A stretch of DNA of 64,000 nt from contig NZ_AP019797.1 of NCBI RefSeq assembly GCF_009936275.1, forward strand, positions 2,525,890-2,589,889. Reading direction: 5' to 3'. Shown piece by piece: positions 27,640-36,526 of the stretch. This DNA is from Rhodothermus marinus (GTDB lineage: Bacteria; Bacteroidota; Rhodothermia; Rhodothermales; Rhodothermaceae). A program made the translations under genes and the position numbers. The notes beneath the pieces are model-generated. The model saw only the letters and a list, made by a program, of their open reading frames with translations, was not told the DNA's origin and searched no databases. Each line of letters opens with the position of its first letter. Position 1 is the first letter of the stretch.

Positions 27640-29526
27640 TCAGCCTTCGAAGGCCACGGTGGCCAGCATTTCCTCGACGGTGGTTTCGCCGGCCAGCACG
27701 ACCTCGCGGGCGGCCTCCTGCAGCGTCTGCATCCCCTCTTTGATCGCCTGCTCGCGCAGCGCGTCTTCGTCGATCGCGTCGCGGGCGGCCACGATCATGT
27801 GGCGAATGGCGCGGGAGAACCAGAGCGTCTCGGTGATCGCCCGCCGCCCCTTGTAGCCGACGCCTTTGCAGACCGGACAGCGCGGATTCTGGCCGGCTCT
27901 GTAAAACGTGGTGCGGGCGATCTGTTCTTCTGTAAAGCCGAGCCGCATCAGCAGCACCGGATCGGGATCCGGGTCCGGCACCCGGCACTTCGGACAGAGC
28001 TTCCGGATCAGGCGCTGGGCTACGACCAGGTTGATCGCGTAGGCAATCAGAAACGGCTCGATCCCCATCTTGTAGAGCCGGCTCACCGCACTGGGGGCGT
28101 CGTTCGTGTGCAGCGTCGAAAACGTCAGGTGCCCCGTGTTGGCCAGCTTGATGGCCAGCTCGGCCGTCTGGCGGTCGCGCATCTCACCGACCATCACGAT
28201 GTCGGGGTCGTGCCGCAGGATGGCCCGCAGCGCGTCTTCCAGTCCCAGCTTGTGGCTCAGCTTGATCTGGCGCACGCCGGGGATGATATACTCGACCGGG
28301 TCTTCGACGGTCAGCACGTTTTTGCGCGGACTGACGACCTGGTGGAGGGCGGCGTAGAGCGTGGTGCTTTTACCGCTGCCGGTGGGACCGGTGACGATCA
28401 CCATGCCGTAGGGCTGGCGGATCGCCCACTCGAAGCGCTCCAGCGCCCGCTCGGAAAGCCCGAGCAGCCGCAGGTCTTTGATGACCTTGCGGTCGTCGAG
28501 CACGCGGATGACGATCGACTCGGCGCGCACATCGAAGCTGGCCGTGGCGATCGGGAGCACGGAGACGCGGAAGCGGATGAGGTGGTCGTCGATCCAGCGC
28601 TGGATGAAACCATCCTGCGCTTTTTCCCGCTCGAAGCGGTCCACCCCACCCGCCTGGTCTTTCACCACGGCCAGAAACGCCTCGGGATGCACCTTGTCCT
28701 CCAGGTGCCAGCGGTGCAGCTCGCCGTCGATGCGGAAGTGAATTTCGACCTTCCGATCGTGGTTCGGGAAGATGTGGATGTCGGAGGCGCCCTGGCGGAC
28801 GGCTTCGACGAGCGTCGCTTCGAAAAGGTTGATCAGCTTGGAGCGGTTAATTTCAGCCTCCAGCGACTCCTCGTCGATCAGCTCGGTATTTTCCTCATAG
28901 CTCATTCCGAGATCGACCGCGCTGCCTTCCTGCTGCACGCGCTCCAGATACTCGTTGCGTCTGGGAAAGGCCTCCTGAAAAATCTGTTCAATGGACGAAG
29001 CCGGCGCATAGCGCAGCTCGAAGCGATCGATCCCGAGCCAGGCGATCTGGCGGTGCAGGTTGGGACGGGTCGGATCGTGCGTGGCCAGCAGCCAGCGCAT
29101 CACGCCGCGCTCGGCATCTACCTCTTGCCCGATCGGCAACACCCGCTCCCGCTGCATCCAGTTCCATTGCTCCTGCGTGAAGCGCTGGCGCTGATCCCGG
29201 AGGAAACGCAACACCTGAGCCCGATCGATACGGGCCGTCTTGAAGCCGTACACCTCGGCCGCCGTCGCATAGACGACCTCGGGATTGATGCCGTCGATCT
29301 CGGTAAGGACGCGCCAGAGCGGCCGACGCCGGTCTCTGTCGAGCTGACGCCACTTTTCCCAGGCCTTCCGCACCTGTTCTTCACGGACCAGCTCCTGAAA
29401 CAGGAGCATGATAATGACCGGATCGCTCAGATCGGTCAGCGAAAATTCTGCTTCGTTGACGTCATCGCCCGCGGCTGACGGCTCCACGAAAGGCAACGGT
29501 TCGGAATGGGGCCGATTCTCGGACAT
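27640..29526 (-). CDS. GspE/PilB-type secretion or pilus ATPase
   Basis: This is a type II secretion/type IV pilus assembly ATPase of 628 residues. It has an N-terminal GspE-N domain, Walker A GPTGSGKST (380-388), an Asp box, Walker B-type DIVMVGEMRD, His box TLHTNDAPSA, and the C-terminal tetracysteine zinc site CPKC ... CPVCKGVGYKGRRA. The ATG at 29526 (MSENRPHSE) is used; a reading extended to 30021 runs into the neighbouring dehydrogenase. It is convergent with the M1 peptidase. No other gsp or pil genes lie nearby, so the machine it powers is elsewhere. Confidence 0.9.
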   Translation of the reverse strand: MSENRPHSEPLPFVEPSAAGDDVNEAEFSLTDLSDPVIIMLLFQELVREEQVRKAWEKWRQLDRDRRRPLWRVLTEIDGINPEVVYATAAEVYGFKTARIDRAQVLRFLRDQRQRFTQEQWNWMQRERVLPIGQEVDAERGVMRWLLATHDPTRPNLHRQIAWLGIDRFELRYAPASSIEQIFQEAFPRRNEYLERVQQEGSAVDLGMSYEENTELIDEESLEAEINRSKLINLFEATLVEAVRQGASDIHIFPNHDRKVEIHFRIDGELHRWHLEDKVHPEAFLAVVKDQAGGVDRFEREKAQDGFIQRWIDDHLIRFRVSVLPIATASFDVRAESIVIRVLDDRKVIKDLRLLGLSERALERFEWAIRQPYGMVIVTGPTGSGKSTTLYAALHQVVSPRKNVLTVEDPVEYIIPGVRQIKLSHKLGLEDALRAILRHDPDIVMVGEMRDRQTAELAIKLANTGHLTFSTLHTNDAPSAVSRLYKMGIEPFLIAYAINLVVAQRLIRKLCPKCRVPDPDPDPVLLMRLGFTEEQIARTTFYRAGQNPRCPVCKGVGYKGRRAITETLWFSRAIRHMIVAARDAIDEDALREQAIKEGMQTLQEAAREVVLAGETTVEEMLATVAFEG

Positions 29527-29603
29527 GTTTTTCCCGGATACGAGTTCATACGGATCGATCCTGTTCAGAGAATCGGCCGATCGCGCTTTTTCTAAAGCGA
29601 CGT

Positions 29604-30374
29604 TTATTCGACGTAGATCATTTTGCGCGTCATGCCGCCGTCCACGATGAACGTCTGCCCCGTGATGAAGCCGGCTTCCTCGGACAGCAAAAAGGCCACC
29701 AGGGCGGCCACGTCTTCGGGACGGCCTACGCGTCCCACCGGGTGCTGCGCGTGATCGACAGGCCGCAGCTCGGGCGCTCGCCGTCGGCTTCGCTTCTGCC
29801 AGTCGCTCACCTCGATCCATCCCGGGGCTACCGCGTTGACGCGTACGGCCGGTCCTAGGCTGATGGCCAGTGCGTGCGTCAACGCCACCACGCCGCCTTT
29901 GGAAGCGGCATAGGCCTCGGTGTTGGGCTCCGATTGAAAGGCCCGCGTGGAAGCGATATTGACGATGGCGCCTCGCTGCTGCCGCAGATAGGGCACCGCG
30001 GCACGCGCGCACAGAAAACACCCCGTCAGGTTGACGCTCAGCACCCGGTTCCAGACTTCGAGCGACAGGCGCTCCACTGGCTCGTGGTAGGGCTGCGCGA
30101 TGCCGGCATTGTTGACCAGCCCGTCGAGCCGCCCCCAGGCCCGGATCGTCTCCGCCACCGCCCGCTGCACGTCGTCCTCCCGGCTTACATCGCCCGCCAC
30201 GAAGCGGAGCACGTCGGCCTCGACGCGAAAGTCTTCCAGCAGTTCGGCGCCGGCCTCCGCGTCGATGTCCAGACAGGTCACCCGCCAGCCCTCACGCAAC
30301 AGCCGCGCGACGATCGCGCGTCCGATGCCCTGCGCTCCGCCGGTTACCAGCGCGACTTTTTCCTGAACAGCCAT
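29604..30374 (-). CDS. Short-chain dehydrogenase/reductase (SDR) 1
   Basis: A 256-residue classical SDR: cofactor motif VTGGAQGIG (10-18), NNAG (around 87), catalytic Ser in [13 protein letters not shown] (Tyr and Lys of the catalytic site) and a C-terminal [15 protein letters not shown]. These enzymes reduce or oxidise hydroxyl/keto groups with NAD(P)H. The ATG at 30374 is used; longer readings are into the promoter of the thioesterase. An Asp at the end of beta-2 (CLDID) suggests NAD preference. Substrate unknown. Confidence 0.87.
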   Translation of the reverse strand: MAVQEKVALVTGGAQGIGRAIVARLLREGWRVTCLDIDAEAGAELLEDFRVEADVLRFVAGDVSREDDVQRAVAETIRAWGRLDGLVNNAGIAQPYHEPVERLSLEVWNRVLSVNLTGCFLCARAAVPYLRQQRGAIVNIASTRAFQSEPNTEAYAASKGGVVALTHALAISLGPAVRVNAVAPGWIEVSDWQKRSRRRAPELRPVDHAQHPVGRVGRPEDVAALVAFLLSEEAGFITGQTFIVDGGMTRKMIYVE

Positions 30375-30446
30375 GGGTTCACCGGTTTTTTGCGTTGCAG
30401 ACGATCCCGAAGTCCTACCTTTCTTGCAAAGCAGGGTGCCGATTTC

Positions 30447-31193
30447 ATGACGACTTCGCTTCGCTGGACCGAAACGCTGCGCGTGCGCTCGTTCGACGTG
30501 GCTTCGGACGGGCTGCTTTCGCTGCCGGCCCTGGCCGGCTATCTGCAGGAAGCGGCCAGTCGCCACGCGGCGGCGCTGGAGGTGGCCTTTCTCCAGGTGG
30601 AAGGCCACCCGGTCTTCTGGGTCCTGCACCAGCTCCGGCTGCAACTCCACAGGCGGCCAGCGTGGGCCGAGACCGTCCATGTCGATACCTGGCCGTGCGG
30701 TCACCGGGGCCTGCGGGCCCTCCGTGCCTACGCCGTGCGTGACGAAAACGGTTGCCTGCTGGCCGAAGGGCTTTCGGCCTGGCTGCTTGTCGATCCGGTG
30801 CGCCGACGGCCGGTCCGACTCCCGCCCGAAGTGTTGCGCCTGCGCGGTGAGGCCACTTCGCCGGTCCCTCCAGAAACCGCCCTGCCTGCCGTGCCCGAGA
30901 TACCGCCACGCTGGAGCGACACCGTACGCGTTCGCTTCAGCGACCTGGATCGCAACGGCCACGCCAACAACACCCGCTATCTGGCCTGGCTGCTCGACGC
31001 CCTGCCCGATACGCAGCGCGCCCGTCCGCTGCAGACGCTGGTCATCACTTTTCGCAGCGAAGCACGCCTGGACGACGCGGTCGTCGTAGAAAGCTGGCCG
31101 CTGGAACCCAATCGGCTGCGCCACCGCTTCACACGCGACCCGGATCGCCAGCTCCTGGCCGAGGCCCTGACCGTCTGGGCGGCTTCAGATTAA
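30447..31193 (+). CDS. Acyl-ACP thioesterase
   Basis: This 248-residue protein has two hot-dog folds in tandem, as in FatA/FatB-type acyl-ACP thioesterases that release free fatty acids from ACP. The second half has the typical signature [26 protein letters not shown], where Asp/Asn/His of the catalytic site lie, and the first half has [12 protein letters not shown]. It is divergent from SDR 1 and its last nine bases overlap SDR 2 (tail to tail). Bacteroidota often carry one. Chain-length preference is not readable. Confidence 0.85.
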   Translation: MTTSLRWTETLRVRSFDVASDGLLSLPALAGYLQEAASRHAAALEVAFLQVEGHPVFWVLHQLRLQLHRRPAWAETVHVDTWPCGHRGLRALRAYAVRDENGCLLAEGLSAWLLVDPVRRRPVRLPPEVLRLRGEATSPVPPETALPAVPEIPPRWSDTVRVRFSDLDRNGHANNTRYLAWLLDALPDTQRARPLQTLVITFRSEARLDDAVVVESWPLEPNRLRHRFTRDPDRQLLAEALTVWAASD

Positions 31194-31961
31194 CGAACGT
31201 GACTGGCCGCCGTCCACATTGATGCAGGCTCCGGTGACCCAGCGGGCCCGCTCCGACACCAGAAACGTCACCACGTCGGCCACCTCCTCCACCGTGCCGA
31301 AGCGCCCCATCGGAATGTTCTGCGCAATGAACTGGCGGGTGCCCTCCGGGTCCTCGCGCATCCGCCGGTCCCAGCTCCCGCCCGGAAAGCGGATCGAGCC
31401 CGGCGCCACCGTGTTGACGCGAATGTTGTGGGGTGCCAGCTCCAGCGCCAGGATCTTGGCCGCGCTGATAAGCGCCGACTTGGTGCTGTTGTAAATGGAA
31501 AGCCCCGGTCCGCCTGCCTCACGCCCGAAGATCGAAGCAATGAACACGATGGCCCCGCCGCCCTGCTGCTTCATGACCGGAATCACGGCCCGGGCGCAGC
31601 GCAGATGCGCCCGCAGGTTGAGCTCGATCAACGCCGACCAGTCGTCCTCGGAGGTCTCCTCGAAATAGCCCCGGCGGTTGCCTCCGGCATTGCCCACCAG
31701 GATGTCCACCCGACCGAAGTGCTCAAGAGCGGTCTGTACCAGTTGCGTGCCGGCTTCCGGCTGCGTCACGTCCAGCGTGATCGCCACGACTTCGGCCCCC
31801 TGCTCCCGGAGCATGTCGGCGGTGGCCTCCAGCGCTTCGGCACCCCGCGCACAGATGACCAGCCGGCATCCTTCGGCGGCCAGACTCCGGGCGATCCCCT
31901 GGCCGATTCCCCGGCTGGCACCCGTCACAATCGCTACTTTTCCGTGTAAACCCAGATCCAT
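31185..31961 (-). CDS. Short-chain dehydrogenase/reductase (SDR) 2
   Basis: A 258-residue classical SDR with VTGASRGIG near residue 13, NAGG, IASIFG and IYNSTKSA (Tyr and Lys of the active site), and the C-terminal WVTGACINVDGG. It is FabG-like. The ATG at 31961 is used; an upstream start at 32039 adds an unlike N-terminus overlapping the xseB start region. It lies next to the acyl-ACP thioesterase, so a role in fatty-acyl or lipid metabolism is plausible but not shown. Confidence 0.87.
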   Translation of the reverse strand: MDLGLHGKVAIVTGASRGIGQGIARSLAAEGCRLVICARGAEALEATADMLREQGAEVVAITLDVTQPEAGTQLVQTALEHFGRVDILVGNAGGNRRGYFEETSEDDWSALIELNLRAHLRCARAVIPVMKQQGGGAIVFIASIFGREAGGPGLSIYNSTKSALISAAKILALELAPHNIRVNTVAPGSIRFPGGSWDRRMREDPEGTRQFIAQNIPMGRFGTVEEVADVVTFLVSERARWVTGACINVDGGQSRSLI

Positions 31962-32040
31962 TGTCTCATCGACTTGCTTTCCTGCGGAAGCTACTGCATA
32001 TTTTCTGCGATGCGCAAGTAAACGAGAAACGCCGGGCATT

Positions 32041-32277
32041 ATGGATCACACCCCGATCCCTTCCGACGATCACCTCTCGTTCGAAGCGGCGCTGACGCGT
32101 CTGCAGGAGATCGTGCAACATCTGGAAGATGACCGGCTGGATCTGGAGGCTTCCATTCTGGCCTACGAGGAAGGGCTCAAACTGGCCCGGTACTGTCTGG
32201 AGCAGCTCCGCACGGCCGAACTGCGCATTCAGCAACTCTCGCTGGACGGTGAGGACCATCCGGAAAGCCCGGATTGA
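32041..32277 (+). CDS. xseB: Exodeoxyribonuclease VII small subunit
   Basis: A 78-residue protein with the XseB pattern SFEAALTRLQEIVQHLEDDRLDLEASILAYEEGLKLARYCLEQL, the helical hairpin that binds XseA. Exonuclease VII degrades single-stranded DNA. The large subunit xseA is not in this window. The start at 32041 is an ATG that immediately follows the divergent SDR's upstream sequence. A GC-rich hairpin follows at 32290. Confidence 0.9.
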   Translation: MDHTPIPSDDHLSFEAALTRLQEIVQHLEDDRLDLEASILAYEEGLKLARYCLEQLRTAELRIQQLSLDGEDHPESPD

Positions 32278-32289
32278 TCCCCTGGCCCT

Positions 32290-32310
32290 GCCGGGCGTTT
32301 AAAGCCCGGC
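32290..32310. terminator. GC-rich hairpin after xseB
   Basis: A seven-base stem GCCGGGC / GCCCGGC (32290-32296, 32304-32310) with loop gtttaaa lies between xseB and the next gene. There is no T-run, so it is only a possible terminator. Confidence 0.35.
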
Positions 32311-32332
32311 GTTACACCAGTCCAGACCGATC

Positions 32333-32836
32333 ATGACGTTGTTCACAGAACTTCCCGACGAGGCCCGGCTGTGGATCTTCGCGGCCGATCGGCCCCTTTC
32401 TGACGCCGAAAGCCAGACGCTGCTGGAGACTCTTACGCCTTTCCTGAAGGAATGGACGGCGCACGGCCTGCCGGTCCGGGGACAGGCTGCCGTGCTGCAT
32501 CACCGCTTCCTGCTGCTGGCCGGATACGTGCCGGGCGGCGAGATCTCCGGTTGCAGCATCGATGCCGCCACGCGGGCCGTGGAAGCAGCCGCCCGGAAGC
32601 TGGGCATCGCCTGGGTTTCGCCGCTGGTGATTTTCTACCGGGACGCTGAAGGCACCGTGCAGCACGCCACCCGTGGTCAGTTTCGTCGCCTGATCGCCGA
32701 GGGCAAGGTCACCGCCGAAACGCCCGTCTTCGATCTGTCGCTGACCACCGTCGACGTGCTGCGCCGCGGCGCCTTCGAAAAACCGGCCGGCCGGAGCTGG
32801 CACGCCCGCGTCTTTGCCCTGGCGCCGCAGACCTGA
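32333..32836 (+). CDS. Conserved Bacteroidota hypothetical protein
   Basis: This 167-residue protein resembles a conserved Bacteroidota family that databases often mislabel 'ABC transporter ATPase'. It has the recurring pattern ARLWIFAADRPLSDAE, LTPFLKEWTAHG, and SGCSIDAATRAVE. No Walker motifs are present, so it is not an ATPase. Its role is unknown. It lies six bases ahead of a 43-residue membrane ORF and 209 bases ahead of the L,D-transpeptidase, so the three may be co-transcribed. Confidence 0.75.
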   Translation: MTLFTELPDEARLWIFAADRPLSDAESQTLLETLTPFLKEWTAHGLPVRGQAAVLHHRFLLLAGYVPGGEISGCSIDAATRAVEAAARKLGIAWVSPLVIFYRDAEGTVQHATRGQFRRLIAEGKVTAETPVFDLSLTTVDVLRRGAFEKPAGRSWHARVFALAPQT

Positions 32837-32841
32837 CCGCC

Positions 32842-32973
32842 ATGGCGCTGCTCAACGGGTTTTTCGATCGACTTCTGCACTGGTTCGTCCACGCCGAAGC
32901 CGAACGGCGCGAGATCCTGCTGGGCTCGCTGTTGCTCCTTTTTATCATGTCGGAAGGGTGCCGGGCCCCTTGA
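32842..32973 (+). CDS. Possible 43-residue membrane protein
   Basis: A short frame begins with ATG six bases after the previous gene stop and encodes 43 residues. It has an amphipathic first half (MALLNGFFDRLLHWFVH), then an acidic/basic stretch (AEAERREI) and a hydrophobic run LLGSLLLLFIM that could sit in a membrane. It is too short to prove by eye; spacing and hydrophobicity support it. Confidence 0.4.
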   Translation: MALLNGFFDRLLHWFVHAEAERREILLGSLLLLFIMSEGCRAP

Positions 32974-33044
32974 ACCGGGAACAGCGACCGAGCCATCGGC
33001 TTTGTCAGAAAACCTGAACCCATGCATTCATCCCGGGAATCGCT

Positions 33045-34010
33045 ATGCGTCGCGGTGTCTTCGCATTGTTCCTGCTTTGCCTGCTGCCCTCGGCATTGCA
33101 GGCCCAGGACTATATCAACCAGACGGCGCTGGAAGACATCCTGGAGCATCAGTACGAGGACCTCGACGCCATTCCCGAAGTCCAGTACCACTACTACATC
33201 CTCCACCACAGCTCGGGCAACAATGTGCTGGCCCGCAACACGCTCTACAAGGAGCTGGGCGATGGTGATCTGGAGCTGGGGAAAAAGCGGGCCCGGCTGG
33301 TGGAATTGCTCAACCGCGTGCTCATCCGCAACCTGGAAATCGGCGACACGCTGGTCATCCCCAATCGGTTCGATCTGGACTTTCGCGCCTACTCGCCGTT
33401 TCCCCGTTACTATCCGGGCGGCCGGGACTTCGACAAGCTCTTCATCATGGACAAATCCATCCAGGCCTTCGGGGCCTACGAATACGGCAAGCTGGTGCGC
33501 TGGGGCGTGATCAATACGGGCGCACCCGACAACCCGACGCCCAACGGCCGCTTCAACTTCAACTGGAAGGAAGAATACCGTGTCTCTTCACTCAGTCCGC
33601 CCGGTGAACCCTGGGAGATGTACTGGGTCTTCAACTTCCACGATGCACGGGGCATTCACGTGCATCAATACCCGATGCCGACCGGTGGACCCGACAGTCA
33701 TGGCTGCGTGCGCCTGATCGACGCCGATGCGAAGTGGGTCTTTCACTGGGCCGATCCCTGGCAGACGACGGCGGGCGGCACCGGCATCGCATCGCGCAGG
33801 GGGAAGATCATCAAGCAGGGCACGACCGTGCTGGTGATCGGCGAAGATCCGGTGGGACGGCCCCGCCCGTTCATTTTCAAGAAGCAGTACCCGGTGCTGA
33901 AGCGGGTGGAGTTGCCCAATCATCCTTACGACGTGCCGCCGGGCACGCCGCAGCAGGAGTACTTCGACAAATTGAGGAAGGCGCGGGAGGGGGCCGGCAC
34001 CTCGCGCTGA
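33045..34010 (+). CDS. L,D-transpeptidase (YkuD-family) protein
   Basis: The 321-residue protein has a signal peptide (to about residue 20, ending ALQAQ) and a YkuD catalytic motif, GPDSHGCVRL, with the catalytic Cys preceded by His-Gly. YkuD enzymes form 3-3 crosslinks in peptidoglycan or attach lipoproteins to it. Between the signal peptide and the catalytic domain there is a segment with NNVLARNTLYKELGDG that looks like a LysM-like or peptidoglycan-binding part. It acts in the periplasm. The C-terminal 60 residues are extra. Confidence 0.85.
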   Translation: MRRGVFALFLLCLLPSALQAQDYINQTALEDILEHQYEDLDAIPEVQYHYYILHHSSGNNVLARNTLYKELGDGDLELGKKRARLVELLNRVLIRNLEIGDTLVIPNRFDLDFRAYSPFPRYYPGGRDFDKLFIMDKSIQAFGAYEYGKLVRWGVINTGAPDNPTPNGRFNFNWKEEYRVSSLSPPGEPWEMYWVFNFHDARGIHVHQYPMPTGGPDSHGCVRLIDADAKWVFHWADPWQTTAGGTGIASRRGKIIKQGTTVLVIGEDPVGRPRPFIFKKQYPVLKRVELPNHPYDVPPGTPQQEYFDKLRKAREGAGTSR

Positions 34011-34014
34011 CGCG

Positions 34015-34146
34015 TCAGAAGTAATGGCCGACGGCCCAGATCACCCCGATCAGCAGCAGATACCAGCCGGCCAGGAGCAGGTAAAAACGTAACCGCCCCC
34101 ATCGTATCCGTGCCGACGGCCACCAGTGCAAATGTAACGCCCGCAT
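34015..34146 (-). CDS. Possible 43-residue membrane protein, antisense side
   Basis: A 43-residue frame on the minus strand, beginning with ATG (34146), encodes a basic N-terminus rich in Arg and Trp (LHLHWWPSARIRWGRLR) and a 20-residue hydrophobic stretch FYLLLAGWYLLLIGVIWAV that ends in GHYF. It lies right after the L,D-transpeptidase stop, tail to tail. The composition (positive-inside charge, one helix) is typical of a small inner-membrane protein. It is supported only by this pattern. Confidence 0.45.
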   Translation of the reverse strand: MRALHLHWWPSARIRWGRLRFYLLLAGWYLLLIGVIWAVGHYF

Positions 34147-34204
34147 CGGTCTGTCCGGTTGAAAGATGCTACAGATCCGGACAGCGAAAACCGTTCCCGA
34201 TGCC

Positions 34205-34240
34205 CCGGCGCGCCCTGATGCCCTGATCCGGGCGCGCCGG
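34205..34240. terminator. GC-rich hairpin after the first lepB
   Basis: An 11-base perfect stem CCGGCGCGCCC / GGGCGCGCCGG (34205-34215, 34230-34240) with a 14-base loop lies 30 bases downstream of the lepB stop (minus strand). There is no strong T-run on either strand. It may end the lepB transcript or separate it from the small ORF at 34146. Confidence 0.5.
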
Positions 34241-34270
34241 CGTCTTCAGCTTGTGCACCTTTTGCCCACG

Positions 34271-35341
34271 TCAGCGCACAGGACGAAACAGCCGATCCCA
34301 GCGAATGCGGTGTTGTTCAGGATCCCAGGACAGGTAGACCAGCAGGGCTTTGCCCACGACGTGGTCGGCCGGCACGAGGCCCCAGGCCCGGCTGTCGAGC
34401 GAGTTGTCCCGGTTGTCGCCCATGACGAAGTAGTAGTCCTGGCGGATCACGCAGAAACGGCCGGGACGTCCGTCGATCAGGAACGTGCCATCGGGCCGGG
34501 GATAGATCTGGTGCCCTTCGAAGCGAATGAGCAACTCTCGATAGAACGGCCAGGTGCGGGGCGTCAGGTAGAGCGTATCACCACGTCCGGGAATGTAGAT
34601 CGGTCCTCGGTCTTCTTCCCGGCGGGCTTTACGGGCGGCCGCTCCCTGGAGCAGGGCTGCGGCCGAGTACGGCCGCAACGTATCGACCGCGCTCAGGTGG
34701 GCAATGTGGCGGGCTACCGCCACCGTGGCATCGAAAAACAACAGACCGGCGCGGTAGGCCGAGCGCGAAACGTTACGGGCGCCGAGAGCCCGCAGTGAAT
34801 CCGGAGAAAGCAGTGCACCCGGACGCAGCTGGAGCATCCAGCGCTGCTGCACCAGGTCGGGATCGGGAAGCGGCCGGCCGTTGACGTAAACCACTTTGTC
34901 CCGGATCCAGAGCGTATCGCCCGGCAATCCCACCACGCGCTTGATGTAATGCGTCTTGCGATCGATCGGACCGGTCTCGACGGGATAGTTGAACACGATC
35001 ACATCGCCCCGCCGGATCTCGGTAAAGCCCGGCAGCCGCAGGTAGGGCAGCTCTACGCCCGGCACGTACCACGCCGTGAACGGCAACCCCAGCGACATGG
35101 GCATCCGGGGTCCGTAGTGCAGCTTGGAAACCAGCACGAAGTCGCCCACCAGCAGCGTCTGCTCCATCGAAGGGGACGGGATGCGATAGGCTTCCAGCGC
35201 AAAAATCCGGATGAGCAACGCCAGCGCTACGGCCAGCCCCAGGGCCGTCAGCCAGTCGCGCATGCGCTGCCGCCACCGGCCCGACTGCACAGGCACGTCT
35301 CCGGCCTGTTCCGCCAGCTCCTTACGTTCCCGCCCCACCAT
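34271..35341 (-). CDS. lepB: Signal peptidase I (first paralogue)
   Basis: LepB removes signal peptides from exported proteins; the active site faces the periplasm. The 356-residue protein has one N-terminal transmembrane helix (about 30-50), the catalytic serine in PSPSME (Ser58), the catalytic lysine in YIKRVVGLPGD (Lys134) and the box E motif MGDNRDNSLDS. A long insert of about 100 residues (about 165-265) lies between boxes D and E. The ATG at 35341 is used rather than a GTG at 35344. It lies nine bases from the second lepB. The product is longer than E. coli LepB because of the insert. Confidence 0.95.
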   Translation of the reverse strand: MVGRERKELAEQAGDVPVQSGRWRQRMRDWLTALGLAVALALLIRIFALEAYRIPSPSMEQTLLVGDFVLVSKLHYGPRMPMSLGLPFTAWYVPGVELPYLRLPGFTEIRRGDVIVFNYPVETGPIDRKTHYIKRVVGLPGDTLWIRDKVVYVNGRPLPDPDLVQQRWMLQLRPGALLSPDSLRALGARNVSRSAYRAGLLFFDATVAVARHIAHLSAVDTLRPYSAAALLQGAAARKARREEDRGPIYIPGRGDTLYLTPRTWPFYRELLIRFEGHQIYPRPDGTFLIDGRPGRFCVIRQDYYFVMGDNRDNSLDSRAWGLVPADHVVGKALLVYLSWDPEQHRIRWDRLFRPVR

Positions 35342-35350
35342 CACGACACG

Positions 35351-36469
35351 TCAGCGGATCGGTTTGAAGAGCCGGTTCAGACGCGGTAGATGATGCCGAC
35401 CGTCCCAGGAGAAGTAAATGAACAGCGCTTTTCCTACCACGTGGTCCATCGGGACGAATCCCCAGAAGCGGCTGTCTTCGGAATTGTCCCGGTTGTCGCC
35501 CATGACAAAGTAGTAATCCTGTCGGAACGTGTAGGTGGTGGCCGGGCGGCCGTCGATCAGGAACGTGCCGTCCTGTTGGCGACCGGTCGTGTGCCCCTCG
35601 TAGCGCCGGATCACGGGCTCCAGATAGGGCCAGTTCTCCTCCGTCAGCGTGACGTTCAATCCCTGCGCCGGAATGACCACCGGCCCGTAGTTATCCGGCG
35701 AGTAGCCCATCCCCGGTGGATACATCAGGTCGCTGTAGGTGCCGCCGCGCGGAATCACCAGCGGCTCCACGCGCTCCACGTAGGGCCACTGGGCGATGGC
35801 CTCGGCCGCTCCGGGCGTGGCCATGATGAGCACCTGCCGGGGGTCCGGCGTGGGCTGCACCTCCTCGATGCCCAGCTCGGCCAGGCGCACCTCTGGAAGC
35901 ATGATGCGCGGATCGCTTTTGATGACCCGCCAGTACTGCTGCATGGTGGGCCGCAGCGACTGCGGCTCGCCGTTGACGTAGACCACCTTGTTCTGAATCC
36001 AGAGCGTATCGCCTGGCAATCCCACCACGCGCTTGATGTAGTGCGTCTTGCGATCGATCGGCAGGTCCTCCGGTGGATAGTTGAACACGATCACATCGCC
36101 CCGCTCGATCTCGGTAAAACCTGGAAGCCGCGTGTGCGGCAGCGTGAGGCCCGGCACGTAGATTTTGGTGAACGGGATGCCCAGCGAGATGGGCGTGCGC
36201 ACGCCGTAGTGCAGCTTGGAGACGAACAGGTAGTCGCCCACCAGGAGGGTTTTCTCCATGGAAGGCGTGGGAATGCGGAAGAGATCGAACAGAAACGTGC
36301 GCACCACCAGCATGACCACCAGGGCAAAGACCAGCGCCTCGACCCACTCGCGGAGCTTGCTTTTGGGAGGGCGGGCCTGCCCATCGGCCGAAGGCGCGCT
36401 CGGCGTATCGACGCGGCCCCGACGCTTCCGGGTGCGCTGCGTGGTCGATTCGGGATGCGTGGCTGCCAA
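35351..36469 (-). CDS. lepB: Signal peptidase I (second paralogue)
   Basis: A second, full signal peptidase I of 372 residues: transmembrane helix at about 43-62, Ser70 in PTPSME, Lys146 in YIKRVVGLPGD, and MGDNRDNSEDSR near the C-terminus. It carries an insert, like its neighbour, but of different sequence. The start is uncertain: the frame begins with TTG at 36469 and has no ATG before residue 53. The two paralogues probably arose by tandem duplication and could differ in substrate preference. Confidence 0.92.
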   Translation of the reverse strand: MAATHPESTTQRTRKRRGRVDTPSAPSADGQARPPKSKLREWVEALVFALVVMLVVRTFLFDLFRIPTPSMEKTLLVGDYLFVSKLHYGVRTPISLGIPFTKIYVPGLTLPHTRLPGFTEIERGDVIVFNYPPEDLPIDRKTHYIKRVVGLPGDTLWIQNKVVYVNGEPQSLRPTMQQYWRVIKSDPRIMLPEVRLAELGIEEVQPTPDPRQVLIMATPGAAEAIAQWPYVERVEPLVIPRGGTYSDLMYPPGMGYSPDNYGPVVIPAQGLNVTLTEENWPYLEPVIRRYEGHTTGRQQDGTFLIDGRPATTYTFRQDYYFVMGDNRDNSEDSRFWGFVPMDHVVGKALFIYFSWDGRHHLPRLNRLFKPIR

Positions 36470-36526
36470 GGCTCGGGAGGGTCTGGTCAGAACAACGTCG
36501 GGAAAACGCTACAAACCGTCTCCGGT

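Noticed and set aside
29527..30021. N-terminal extension of the GspE/PilB frame up to 30021
   Set aside because: The extra 165 residues are Arg/Gly-rich shadow of the neighbouring SDR; the ATG at 29526 gives a normal N-terminus.
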